Source of the DNA: Spongospora subterranea
Taxonomy: Eukaryota > Endomyxa > Phytomyxea > Plasmodiophorida > Plasmodiophoridae
Assembly: GCA_900404475.1 (NCBI GenBank)
Contig: OUQQ01000102.1
Location: forward strand, 7,828 to 44,600
Reading direction: 5' to 3'
DNA: 36,773 nucleotides
The position numbers and the translations under genes were made by a program. Shown one piece after another: positions 1-10,418 of this stretch. Position 1 is the stretch's first letter. The number at the start of each line of letters is the position of its first letter. Below the pieces are notes generated by a model. The model was not told where the DNA came from, ran no database searches, and was given only the letters and a program-made list of their open reading frames with translations.

Positions 1-121
1 CCCTATTGTTACATCCTGATTGATATGAGTCATGTTTTCAATTAAGCCCGTTTTACTGTTTTTTATATCTATATTGTTTTTTGTTGAAGATTGTTTGTAC
101 TCACCCTCGTTTTGTTTTCAG

Positions 122-439
122 AATAAACTTTCGCGCTTGTTAGAGGTTCACAGCGCTCTGTTAACAGAAAAGACGCATTTGGAAAAGGATATGGTTTCGC
201 CCCATTCTACCGAAGACAATGTCGACGCTGATGCCAACATGAAGAACGTCCTCATGCAAGACTTGAAAGAAGTCCAGCTGGATTTGGAGCGTCTGGATGA
301 CGACCAAGATACGGCCATGGACAATTGTCAGTACAATGACGATGGATCCAACGACGATGCTGAGACTCAAGCTCCTCGGAAAGTCGGTCGCCCCAGCAAC
401 AAAGAGATTGCGGCACGAAGGCGGTCGTCACGAAACTGA
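122..439 (+). CDS. 3' exon of an acidic protein with an AT-hook-like tail (partial)
   Basis: This is the last exon of a gene that starts left of the window. The exon follows a pyrimidine-rich acceptor ending in CAG at 119-121, with a possible branch site TACTCAC at 98-104, and runs to TGA at 437-439. It encodes about 105 residues. A leucine- and glutamate-rich helical stretch (SRLLEVHSALLTEKTHLEKD) is followed by a very acidic segment and then a basic tail containing KVGRPSNKEIAARRR. The GRP core in a basic context resembles an AT-hook, so the protein may bind DNA or chromatin; that is inference. The open frame extends left to an ATG at 32, but those codons look intronic (hydrophobic and T-rich), so I exclude them. 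Family not recognised. Confidence 0.55.
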   Translation, partial: NKLSRLLEVHSALLTEKTHLEKDMVSPHSTEDNVDADANMKNVLMQDLKEVQLDLERLDDDQDTAMDNCQYNDDGSNDDAETQAPRKVGRPSNKEIAARRRSSRN

Positions 440-994
440 TTTAATATCCTTCTTAGTTTCTTCACTTTGGCGTCGAAATCATTTACCTCCACAGATTATC
501 CGCCTTCGTAGTAAATAACCAATGACAAGGTGGCTTAGACCGCTGTCTTAAACAAGCATTAAAACAAGTATGATTTGACATTTTTGCCGCAAAAGAAATT
601 ACTTTCCATTTTTTTGCTCGACCGTGTAGAAATTGGCCAAATACCCATATTGTAAAACAATGTGGCATTGCATGCGATCAAATGTTAGATACTTCTATAG
701 TCCTGGCCTGCCTAGGTTTGTTGATATCGACCATGAGGTGAACGAGGCTCCGTTCTGACCGACTACACTGGAACAGTGACTGTACTGTGCCATATGAGTG
801 TGTAGCGCGGCCTGTTTTGTATATTCCTGTGCTCACCATCTTTTAGAAACGTTATTTAATCGACCCCGTTCTTTGCTTTCAATACGGATTGTTGAATATT
901 GAATTGCACGTCTTCCAACTATATCCTCGCTGTGGATCGCATCCACGCCAGCGCGCCTGCTATTCTGCAGGGTCCCAGGCAGGCTGTGCATTGA
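440..994. other. Intergenic region between the AT-hook gene and PP2A-A
   Basis: About 555 bases hold the 3' flank of the upstream gene and the promoter and 5' UTR of the PP2A scaffold gene. I see no open frame with coding character and no tRNA-like fold. Confidence 0.5.
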
Positions 995-3077
995 ATGGAT
1001 CCTCTGAAGCTTTTGCATACGGGCCTGTATTCTGATGACACTCAAGTAATCCTGAGGTCGCTTCGCCGCCTTGAGACAATTGCAATGGTTTTGGGTCCCA
1101 ATCGTGCACGCTCCGAATTACTGCCAATGCTTGCGCAGTACGCCACTCTTCGTAATGCCGAAGATATTGCCTCTGACAATGCTGCCGCCGCTGCCAGCGG
1201 ATCAGAATGTGCCGGAGCTTCACCACTTCTTGAGACTTTCGATCGCGTTGTTTCTGATGAAGCCCTCGCCGTCATGGCTGAGCAGCTCGGCGAACTGTGT
1301 TCAACGACCGTACAGGTTCCTGCTGGAAGTGTTCTCCCCATGTTGGAGGCAATAATGCAAGCGGATGAAACCTGCGTTCGTGAGGCGGCTGTTCGTGGCG
1401 CTTCTCGAATCATTGAGTTAACGACGCCCTCGCAAGTCTCCGATCTCCTTGTCCCTTGCTGCGAACGCCTATCGCACGCGACCTGGTTTTCAGGGAGGTG
1501 CTCTTCGGCCCAACTAATCGTCCCAATCTACAAGAAAGTCACCTCGGACCAGAGTAAATCTGTTTTACGAGGTATCATTCAGAAAATGTGTTCAGATGAG
1601 ACCCCAATGGTTAGAAAAGCCGCATTCACTGCGTTGCCTGCGCTATGTTCCCTTGTGGGTCCAACCTTTCTGCGATCTGACTTGATCCAATCTCTTCGGG
1701 CGTTGTGTGAAGACGATCAAGACTCAGTTCGAATTCTGATCGTGGATTGCGCCGTTGAAATTGGCAAAAGTGTCGACGCATCCACCAATGCTGATTTATC
1801 TGTTCCATTAGTTGAAGAGGCAGCGGCCGATTCAAGCTGGAAAGTTCGTCGGCATCTGGCGAAAATGTTCGCTGCTGTTTGCAAGGCTGCCACGCCTGCA
1901 ATCCTCACCGAATCGCTGATGCCATTGTTTGCAAAGCTTGTTTCCGATTCTGAGCCGGAAGTTCGAACTGCCTTAGTTGATGGCATGCTCGATATTGCCA
2001 CGGCCGTTGGTCCGGCTCTGGCCACTCCATTCATGATCGCTGCAGCCAAAGCTCTCGCCATAGATTCTGCTGATGAAACAAAATTTGCATTCGCAAAAAT
2101 CATTGCTCCATTATGTCCATTAATCGAGCAAAAAGCGGCTCAAGCCAATCTATTGCCTATCATCGTGAACATGCTGGGCGAGGAAGCTTTTGATCTTCGC
2201 TGTAATGTTCTGCATAACGTTGACAGGATTGCCGCTCTGGCTGGTGGTGAGTCTTGGATTGTCTCACTGGCACCTATTTTCTCCAAGTTGTCTTGTGACG
2301 TTAAGGTATGTGTTGCATCGGCACGAACTATATCTCGTTTTCAGATTCTATTAGTGGCGTATTCGTCTTGGTGTCGTGAACAAGATTTCTGCTTTGATGA
2401 AAAGCTGTTCATTGACGGTTTATGAGTCAAAGTATCACGAGATTTTGTTGCGGCTGGCAACAGACAGGGTTGCCCATGTTCGGTCGTCGGTACCGGCGCA
2501 GGTCAAGCAGCTAATCCAGATTTTCGGCGTCGACTGGGGACAGGTAATTGAAACAGTTTTGTGTCATATCTCGTCCGAATTCTCGATACAGAATAAGCTG
2601 ATTCCGGAACTGCTGAAGCATTTCGACTCCAGGACAAACTACTTGTTCCGCCTAATCCCAATGCAAATCACGGTCGAGTGCATGCCTCTTTTCAAGGCGC
2701 CCTTCACGACGTCAACTCTCGTTCCCATTTTAATTAACGCCATCAAGGATAACATTCCAAATGGTCGGGATTACAGTTCGGTGTTGTAGTGGGTTCTCAC
2801 GGTATTCACAGTTCGCATCTGTGCGGCGCGAAATATCGACACAATTTTGCCTCTCCTGGATGCCGCTTTTAAGCAAAACAGTATTCGACCGGTTTTGAAC
2901 AAATTAAAGGTAACTGCTATCCTTTGGCGTTGGTGATTTTTTGAATCATCCACCTTACGTACTCTGCATATGGAATTTCTGCGAATGTTTCATACTAATC
3001 GGATTCTGTTGATCTAGGATGATACAGATCAAGACGTAAAATTCTTCGCAGATCAGGCTCTTTCCCATTTATCATAG
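995..3077 (+). CDS. PPP2R1A: PP2A 65-kDa scaffold subunit A (PR65), HEAT-repeat protein
   Basis: Scaffold of protein phosphatase 2A; it bridges the catalytic C subunit and a regulatory B subunit. The exons I reconstruct are 995-2305, 2355-2763, 2812-2909 and 3018-3077, which join in phase to give 625 residues, slightly longer than the usual ~590. The N-terminus shows the family pattern of repeat 1 (LRSLRRLETIAMVLGPNRAR). Tandem HEAT helices follow, e.g. SWKVRRHLAKMFAAVC, EPEVRTALVDGMLDI and, across intron 1, WRIRLGVVNKISALM. The C-terminus DQDVKFFADQALSHLS matches the family ending. Introns are 49, 48 and 108 nt. The second has an unusual GTCGGG donor, supported because only this splice restores the conserved VRICAARNID continuation. 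An Ala/Ser-rich insertion near residues 55-75 is not typical. Identification is strong. Confidence 0.93.
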
Positions 3078-3117
3078 GGATTCACCGTCTAATATAACAA
3101 AATCATTTTGTCTGACC

Positions 3118-3146
3118 TATCACGCTGACCTTATCACGCTGACTAT
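3118..3146. repeat. Short tandem repeat ATCACGCTGAC(C/T), two copies
   Basis: Two adjacent near-identical units, TATCACGCTGACC and TTATCACGCTGAC, lie between the PP2A-A stop and the small secreted protein gene, within about 100 bases of the latter's start. They could be paired regulator sites or a chance duplication. Confidence 0.35.
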
Positions 3147-3264
3147 TGTGAGGCGTAAAATTGTTGTTTACATAATACTGGGGACATGTGCCCTCTGAAG
3201 TTGAGTCGTGTCGTGATATAACATGAGTCATCAATGGGGCAAAACGATTCGGCCCAGACTCACG

Positions 3265-3567
3265 ATGGCTGCGCGAATAGAGTGGATCGTGTTGGCGATG
3301 GCGCTGCTTCAGGCGTCATTAGCGTTTGACCACTCACCAAACCCGTATGCATTTATCCGTTGCAGGACCGATTGCCTGAAAAGAGAAGCAGTGTGCACCG
3401 TCTTCTGCGAGAAAGTCTGTACGATATTCGAGCGCGAGCCTATCGACGAGAAAGAATGTCAGTTCCTGGTCGGGAAATGCCACAAATGCTGGAAAGACTG
3501 TTACCATACCACATTATCATGTTTTGAACGGTGCTATCCGGGTTATGAAGTGAACGACCATCATTGA
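3265..3567 (+). CDS. Small secreted cysteine-rich protein
   Basis: A single-exon gene encoding about 100 residues. From the ATG at 3265 the product begins MAARIEWIVLAMALLQASLA, a typical cleavable signal peptide. An in-frame ATG at 3223 would add 14 polar residues before it, so I prefer 3265. The mature part of about 80 residues has 11 cysteines, mostly in close pairs or triplets (CRTDC, CTVFCEKVC, CHKCWKDC, CFERC). This suggests a disulfide-stabilised extracellular protein, with one cysteine possibly free or pairing between chains. There is no transmembrane segment or GPI-type tail. I do not recognise the family and assign no function. It sits between two housekeeping genes and reads away from PP2A-A in the same direction. 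Confidence 0.6.
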   Translation: MAARIEWIVLAMALLQASLAFDHSPNPYAFIRCRTDCLKREAVCTVFCEKVCTIFEREPIDEKECQFLVGKCHKCWKDCYHTTLSCFERCYPGYEVNDHH

Positions 3568-4466
3568 TCATTCATCATCGTCTATTAGTCATAAATTATT
3601 TGGAAAATTATCTTGATTTGTCGAGAAATGGTCTGCGCGGTTTTGACGCCTGACGGTACCGATATCACGGCGAGGTAATTTGCCATCAATATCTACGAAT
3701 TAAGGGCTCCTTCGTCAACCACCGTCTGGATTAGTGAATTTTGTCTACCCATTTTTTATGGCCAATGAAGCTGATTTGCTAAACCTCGCGTCATTATCAG
3801 AGACTGCTACTCATCGAAGGACTGGTCTTGCAAATTCACATCATTATACGTCGACATTAATTCGAAGATGGCCAGTCGACGGCGGACACGGTACTGCATG
3901 GTTCATTGACAATCAGGCCTGATGAACATGATCGGCTGGAAACTGTCGATTGTCGTGGATGTTCTCAATTCGAAACCGGCAATGATAATGCGCTCCCTAC
4001 AGCGTTGGTCAAAAATGCTGCAATGACGACTACGTGGTCATGAAAACTGATTACGCAGAGGTTCATGACCTTGAAAGGGGAATGGGCTCTGAACTCACGA
4101 CTCAACCAGCAACATCGTGCAAATTACCAACGTCTTTGAGGAATTAGATGACGACCCTTCATTACACAGCACGAATACCACTCACTGGCACCTAAAACAA
4201 ACGCCCTTTATTTATTACAACACCCAATTGCCTGGAGATAATTCTCCCAAATTATAGTCGCTGGGAATAAAGGTCACGCCATTCCCGATATATCTAAGAT
4301 CCGGAAATACATCAACACAGGTAGTCAAGAGCTAGAAGGCAAAACGGGCGTTAACTCACCCACAAATCCATATCAAACTCTGATTATTGTATAGAATTGG
4401 AAAACGCTCTAATCGCTAAGGTTTCAGCTGTCCACAACCCAGATGTGATGTGAATATCGAAGCGCC
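3568..4466. other. Intergenic region, 899 bases, with weak small open frames
   Basis: This lies between the 3' end of the cysteine-rich gene and the 3' end of the minus-strand peptidase gene. A plus-strand frame from ATG 3759 to 3922 encodes 54 residues without recognisable features. On the minus strand a 42-codon reading frame can be built from an ATG near 4373 to a TAA near 4222, but only by assuming a 28-nt intron. I do not call either as a gene. Confidence 0.4.
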
Positions 4467-7369
4467 TTATCCCTTGACAAAACTGGCAATAGAGGGCTGC
4501 GGTAGGCCATCCAAAAGACGGTTCAGGATCTCACTTGGCGCTCGATGACAACCTTGAGATAAGAACCGGTCGCAATATTTACGGCCGGCATCAGGGGATA
4601 GCGGATCCTGTTGAAAATAATGCTGCCATATATGATGAGCCATCATACGACAATATAAATAACTGGAGATGACAATTCTGGTCAATATCGAATGAACGAC
4701 CCGTCGTTGGCCCATTTGACCTGTAATATTGTGCACCGTAATTACATAAATGAGTCATTGACGTGTATGGATGAGATCCTTCCACGAACTCGTACGACAT
4801 ATGTCGCTTTTGAATTGAAGACCAGAGTTTAGGGATCGATACTGATTCAATTGTTGAGCATGCGAATCTGACGGAATTGAATCAAATCTGACCTGGTTGA
4901 TCAAGGGAATGTGGACCATATATTGACTGGTCCATAATCGAATACCCAATCTGTGTCTGCATATTCAACGCTGAAAACATGTCCCGATAACGGCAAAACT
5001 TGCCCAGATGCGATTTTGAGTGATGATTATCTGTGGAATTGGAGCGGCCGATAAGTGACAATACAGTTTGAGAGATTTTAAGAGATGTAGCACCTATGAG
5101 CAAGGAGAAGATGCGATGATCCCAAACAAACCGCTCCATGAGAATGGCGGGGATCTCAACAAAATCTGCCGGTCCCCGTGTACCAGCTAGATGCTAAAAA
5201 CAAACAATATCAATGAAACAGTCCAGGATTGGGGCGACGAATAATATCGACCGAGAATGATGTGGTTGACATAACGGCATGCAACGCATGGCCGAGCTCA
5301 TGATATAGGGTTCCACATTCAGGAAGAGTGATCCGCCCAGCACTATTACCGAAATTGCAACAGATTACGACTGATGGAGATTCACTGAAAACACCATGTT
5401 AGACCAATACCGGGATTTTGAGATGTTTCTGGAGAATAACGACCTCACAAATCCAGTTTGGACAGTGAATTGAGATGCCTGTGTTAGTTTATGAGGGCGG
5501 GCATACAGGTCGAGATAAATGGTGCCATTATGAGATGAGTCGTGACCAAGAATAACCAGCTTTCTGACCAGATTCTGTGAAGAAGAATCCCACGAACCTA
5601 GCTCATCATTCGCCATAGACCGCTCTTCAATACGCAATCCGAATAGGTGTCGAACAATGATTGACACAACTGTTATCGCCATATCTGTACAATATCGTTT
5701 AAACACACACGCCAATGGGACTCTGGGCGAACCCACCGATAGAGATAACGGCGTCTGGTGCGATAACAACGCCATACTGTTGACGAACGCATTGGATATA
5801 AAATGGGATATCCCATGCGTATATTTGGTCGTCGACTCCTCCCGAACGATTATTCATCATTGTCTGTTTCACACGCCTCAGCAATCGTATCTCGCCATCC
5901 GCTTTCGGACGAATCTGTGCACTGAGCTCGTCCAGAAAGGAAACAGCGCCTGTTCGAGAACAGACAGATGATGACCTAACGATGATGACGAACGATGGTG
6001 AAAATGGCGATATCGATGATGACGATGATGAATGGGATTTACAGTCTTAAATCTGCATATGATGGGAAATCAAGGAGCTGACTATATTGATGACGAGCAG
6101 ATACCAGATCGTGGAGGACATCGATATTGGATTTCGAGTGAGTATTGGCCTTGAAATATATATCCCGTCGTAATTCCCTGCTAGGTAATAAGGACAAGAA
6201 CCGATCGTAACTATCAGGGCCGATCGTTACGAAATCTGTTCGCTAACAGAACGGTTATATTCAGTGAGCGTGTTGTTAAGTGAAATGAGCAATTAACACT
6301 ACATGGCGATCATGAGGAAGATATGCTAATAACGATGCCGGCAGGGAATCAATAGGAATATGAACAATTTCATCAGATTCCGGAACAGACAGGTTCGAGT
6401 AGAATTTGGTCTCAATATCCTTGATTCTCTCAATCAACATGTGCACTTCTGTTTGAGATCGATCAGGCAGAGAGATTCCACTCAACTTCATATCCAACAG
6501 CAAACTGGACACAAAGTATCGCTGTTCAGCTGATAATGTGCTGTGTTCAGTCGAATTAACCCTATAGGCCATCAAAGGTTTGATGATTGTGTGGTCAATG
6601 AACAACGACAATGATATTACCGATTGAGATATTGGAATATGTGATGATGTCTATTGAGGAGTAATATATAGGTCTGCATACGATCATGGGCTAGTTGGCC
6701 AGCAGATCGCCATTTATCTGGAAAACGGTGTCATCAAGGGTGAGAGGAATGGGAGGGAAATACAAGCACCTTGGGGATGGATATGGCGAATGAGCTCAGC
6801 GATATCAGCTACACGACAACATTCATTAGATATCTGATCGATTAATTGCAGCGATCTATATGTGAAAAGAGGAAATTAGGAAGGAATTATAGAGCAAAAC
6901 GAGAAGATGATAAACCCGATAGAGATATATGGTTCAAAGAGCAACACAGTTATTATTTGACTAGCCAATTGCCATCATTAATGGCCAACTACATGTGTTA
7001 CATGGGTCATAGAGCGTTACGCAATTGACTGGAAATAACCGACAAAGGGGAAATAAATCATTGAGTTATGGACAACTATTAAGGGAGTAAAGAACTGATA
7101 ATATTGGTGAGAGCGGTCAATGGTGAAAGGGCCCTGTCCACTATTGCCCGCCTTTAATTAGGGTCAAAGAGATGATCAAGATATTACGGGTGAGTCGATA
7201 ACAGAGTAATCAATGATTGACATTGACGAATAGACTTGTCAACCAGATCATTAAATGACCCGGGATGTGTTAGACCTGGAACACCAAACAGGCCAACATC
7301 AGATGATAATACCCGTTTAGGGTGTTGCACAACACGATCGCGTATCCGACACCACATCGCCATCATCAT
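4467..7369 (-). CDS. MIPEP: Mitochondrial intermediate peptidase (M3 thimet-type metallopeptidase)
   Basis: Zinc peptidase that removes an octapeptide from certain imported proteins in the mitochondrial matrix. I assemble 13 exons on the minus strand: 7188-7369, 7096-7140, 6770-6855, 6621-6717, 6303-6561, 6043-6242, 5737-5975, 5444-5684, 5252-5384, 5094-5193, 4893-5030, 4721-4841 and 4467-4662. All junctions keep phase and give 678 residues (human enzyme about 713). The zinc site HELGH falls at residues 478-482, with the third ligand E507 in ADFVEIPAILMERF. Other M3 landmarks are GLFGVPGL near the N-terminus, LSGISLPDRS, the WDIPFY segment and the C-terminal YGAQYYSYLYCRMM. The start MMMAMWCRIRDRVVQHPKR looks like a short targeting presequence. 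Eleven of the 12 introns are 47-67 nt; the other (6856-7095) is 240 nt. The 45-nt second exon is the least certain. Confidence 0.92.
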
Positions 7370-7680
7370 CAGGAAAAGGGTGCCGGATACAGGGAGCCAG
7401 GGCCAGGGGCCAGGGACGGCCGGGCGGGCTCTATTATCTGGCAGAGTATTGGGCGGGCGGCGGTGGCGGATGGCGCTACAGAACACGACCACCGTCCACC
7501 AGAACAGACCGTGGTTATGGGAGAGGGAGAAATATCCCTTTGATTGTGGATAACACAATCAACTAACACCAAGTCGATTGGATCTGGAATAGATCATGGC
7601 GCTAGTCAGGACCATGAGACGCTTCTTCATAATACACCTGATATTCATTCAATGAACCTGAATACCGTTTCGTTGGACTG
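7370..7680. other. Upstream region of MIPEP with a GC-rich GGGCCAG repeat
   Basis: This gap holds the MIPEP promoter (minus strand) and the 3' flank of the next minus-strand gene. Around 7387-7430 is a GC-rich patch with repeated GGCCAGGG words, in contrast to the AT-richer surroundings. Open frames cross it on both strands, but none has an ATG start and a recognisable product. Confidence 0.4.
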
Positions 7681-7975
7681 TTAAACTTGTTTCTTCAACT
7701 CAACATATCTTTCTAGAGTCCTCAACATCATAATTGCCAAGCACTTTGACCAAACTTCTAAATATTGACAATAAGGGTCATTCGGAACATATTGTAGATG
7801 CATCAAAGCGGTTTTTCTCATCTCCTCAAGGACAAATATTGGAGCACCGGCAATGGATCTACCGACCAGATTACAGTATATTATCCTCTGAGCCAAAGCC
7901 GTAATATATTGCAATAAGTTCAGAGTATTATGATGATCGGGAATTGTTATTGCGGCGTCATCAAAACGGGCCCTT
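7681..7975 (-). CDS. Terminal exon of an unidentified minus-strand gene
   Basis: The frame is open from just after an in-frame TGA at 7975-7977 to a stop at 7681-7683. It encodes about 97 residues, including DDAAITIPDHHNTLNLLQYI and the hydrophobic-helical PIFVLEEMRKTALMHL, ending RTLERYVELKKQV. A possible acceptor, TTTGAAG, lies near 7970-7976. The amphipathic composition looks coding, but I recognise no family and cannot locate upstream exons with confidence. Those would have to lie in 7976-8231 or overlap the plus-strand LRR gene. It may be a small complete gene with a nearby short first exon. Confidence 0.35.
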
Positions 7976-8231
7976 CAAATAGTGAAATTGATCACCTATA
8001 GTGTACAACCAATGTATTTGGACCTTATCTGTGATATGATTTCCTATGGAATATGCCAAACGGTGTGTGATTATCGTGACCAAGATCTGTCCCTGTTTGT
8101 CTGTGGCAATTGTATGGATATTCCCTATTTGGCCGGGTGATCATGATCATGGCCCATATATTGGTACAGGTCGACCATATCCTATATATTATCTCGTCTT
8201 GGAATCCCTTTATATATTGACCTGGGATTAT

Positions 8232-10184
8232 ATGGACTGGCTGATCAGGCTCAGGCCAAACCCATCAACGTATCCCATCTCGATCATTATCCCCGTTATT
8301 CTCTCGTGTTTGGCCCTCTCCCTTCCTCTTCAGTGCTCCCAATTCTCCCAATCCCTATCCAAATACAATATGGTCGATCCACGACCCAGTAATAATGGCC
8401 ACATTATCGCCATCAATCAGCTAACGATAGGGAAGATCACTGGAACCGACGCCTTCTTAAATCTGTGTTCCTGCACTAATCTCACCGAACCCAAATCCCA
8501 TAGTCCAGTTCGGCTAATGGATATCAATTCCCTTGATATATCATTGAATAATGTGAGTCATTATCGCGTGTTTATCTATGTATCTCGCCAAATTTCCCCA
8601 GTAATCTCATTTCCGGTTTTTCCCATCCAGTATACGGCCGATCAAATACCTCCTCTTTCGATAACCTGTTTAACGGGAATACTGATCCTCAATCTGAACG
8701 GGAACTTCTTCCCTGGCGGTTTGCGCGATGGACTGATCAAATCGATGCCCAATCTGATTAGTCTGGATATATCGTATTGCCATATCGCCGGCCTAACCAG
8801 AACCGCCATGATCGATGCTCCTTCCCTCAATACTCTGTAAATTCATTCTCCCTTCATTAACTTTGTGGATATCTGTTATTGATCCCGGGTTCCGAACACA
8901 GATCGGTCGAAGGAAATGCCTTCACCACCTTACCCAGTGATATATTCGCCTCGAACGTCAACCTGAGACAAATGTGAGCGATGGCCCCGTAATCCCCAGT
9001 TCAATGACTTTTGATATCGCCCTTCAACAGATATCTCGACAATAATTTACTCCTTGAGCGATTGCCTTCGAAGATTTTCAATATCCCATCGATTGAACTA
9101 GTGTAATGATCCTCTCCACTCTATCTATCTACTACTGGCCCATCCCCCTCACCACCCTCTTCACCATCGTAGGTCCCATAAGATGACGCCACGATTGTCG
9201 TGTCTACCGGTTCGATCACCGTCAACGGGCTCCATAATGCGGTTCGCTCCCGGTGGATTGCCATCGTGCTCGTTTCTTTTGCTGTTCAGCTCGCTGGTGG
9301 ATTCGGGTGACGATATTCCATGTCGGCATGTGCAGATCAGGTTCGACCAGGGATGGACGTCAGACGCCGATCTAACCGAGTTGAGGTTGGACATGGCAGA
9401 GGCGGTTCGGATCGATAGCTCCCGTCTAGTTAACTTCAACACGGCCGATACTGACACCAGCACGATCCTTTCGTTCGATGTTCTGCCGAATAGCAGGGAC
9501 ACTCAAGTCATGGGGGAATATGTTTATGGGGCGTTGATGGCGCAACTTCAAGATCCAAACAGTAAATTACGCCAAGGAACTATCACCAAACAGCTGGACC
9601 AATCTGCGACCGTTGTCGATTCTTTCCTCAATCTGCATTATTGTTCGTCTATGAAAGCGTATCTACCGTCGGGTAGTGATTGTGGTTCGCCAAGCGACCT
9701 ATTATCATGGATCATGTTCGGTCAGCCAGCTCTATATGTGGTTATAGCCGGTGCCTGTATTGGATTAACGATCGGGTCGGTGATGGCCCTGGCCTTCATC
9801 CACTACAGGACCTCCTCCAAGTCGGAAGGACATCATCCACTTCCACCAACCGCATCTGAGGTCCTTATTCAGCCACCATTGCCGCCTATACAATCCCCAA
9901 CAATCCATGTTCGTCTCGACACACAATCCAATCTCCCTCTGACCGCCATTTCACAGTTATCCAGTCTTCCTGTTCACAATAATGCTCATGTCGCATCGGC
10001 TTCTTTACCATCATTCTACTCGATCGGGACCGAGGACCGGTCTCTGGTTATGCCAAATGATCTGCAGCTGCAAGTCCAGGTATTTCCCAACCTGGACATA
10101 CTCTCAATCACACTAAACCATGTCCTATATCTCCAGAATATCATTGATCGATCGCGCGCCAAATCGGAATACCTGGGCACCTGA
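8232..10184 (+). CDS. Leucine-rich-repeat, single-pass membrane protein (receptor-like)
   Basis: Exons as read: 8232-8552, 8631-8836, 8902-8973, 9031-9102, 9173-10079 and 10137-10184, in phase throughout. The N-terminal hydrophobic stretch STYPISIIIPVILSCLALSL is a signal peptide or anchor. LRR repeats follow (ILILNLNGNFFP, LISLDISYCHIAGL, IYLDNNLLLERLPSKIF). Two consecutive 72-nt phase-2 exons each encode one 24-residue LRR, the classic arrangement. The fifth exon carries a Cys-containing extracellular module (DADLTELRLDMAEAVRIDSS, then ILSFDVLP), a transmembrane helix (ALYVVIAGACIGLTIGSVMA) and a proline-rich cytoplasmic tail of about 110 residues without a kinase domain. Alternative: two genes, the LRR protein stopping at TAA 9104-9106 and a second protein starting at ATG 9237 with its own signal peptide (MRFAPGGLPSCSFLLLFSSL). 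The pyrimidine-rich, phase-compatible intron at 9103-9172 favours one gene. No orthologue recognised. Confidence 0.55.
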
Positions 10185-10418
10185 CCGAAATGACGCAAAG
10201 TTTCGACAAATCGCCATCAACGACTATCGAATTATGATCATCCGGGGCGACTACACACTAATCTCTTATTAATATAAACGATATATAGATGACAATCGAA
10301 TTCTGGGTTCAACACCGCTCTGAGATATATTCATACGTAGTCGTCGTGAAAGATTTCATAACGTCGTAAGTTATAGTAATTGTGATCGAATGATACATCG
10401 TTTGCGACATGTTAAGAG

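Noticed and set aside
3759..3922. Plus-strand 54-residue open frame after the cysteine-rich gene
   Set aside because: No signal peptide, domain, homologous pattern or splice-supported extension; its length is expected by chance.
4222..4373. Minus-strand 42-codon reading frame made by removing a 28-nt GTGAGT...TTCTAG segment
   Set aside because: A 28-nt intron is about 20 nt shorter than the other introns reconstructed here, the product has no recognisable feature, and it lies in the 3' flank of MIPEP.
6005..6045. GATGATGACGATGATGA simple repeat
   Set aside because: It lies in a 67-nt MIPEP intron and is a short low-complexity run, not evidence of a regulatory array.
8046..8231. In-frame upstream extension of the LRR open frame
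   Set aside because: The first residues are a second hydrophobic stretch rich in Ile/Tyr/Trp; starting at ATG 8232 gives a better-placed signal peptide.
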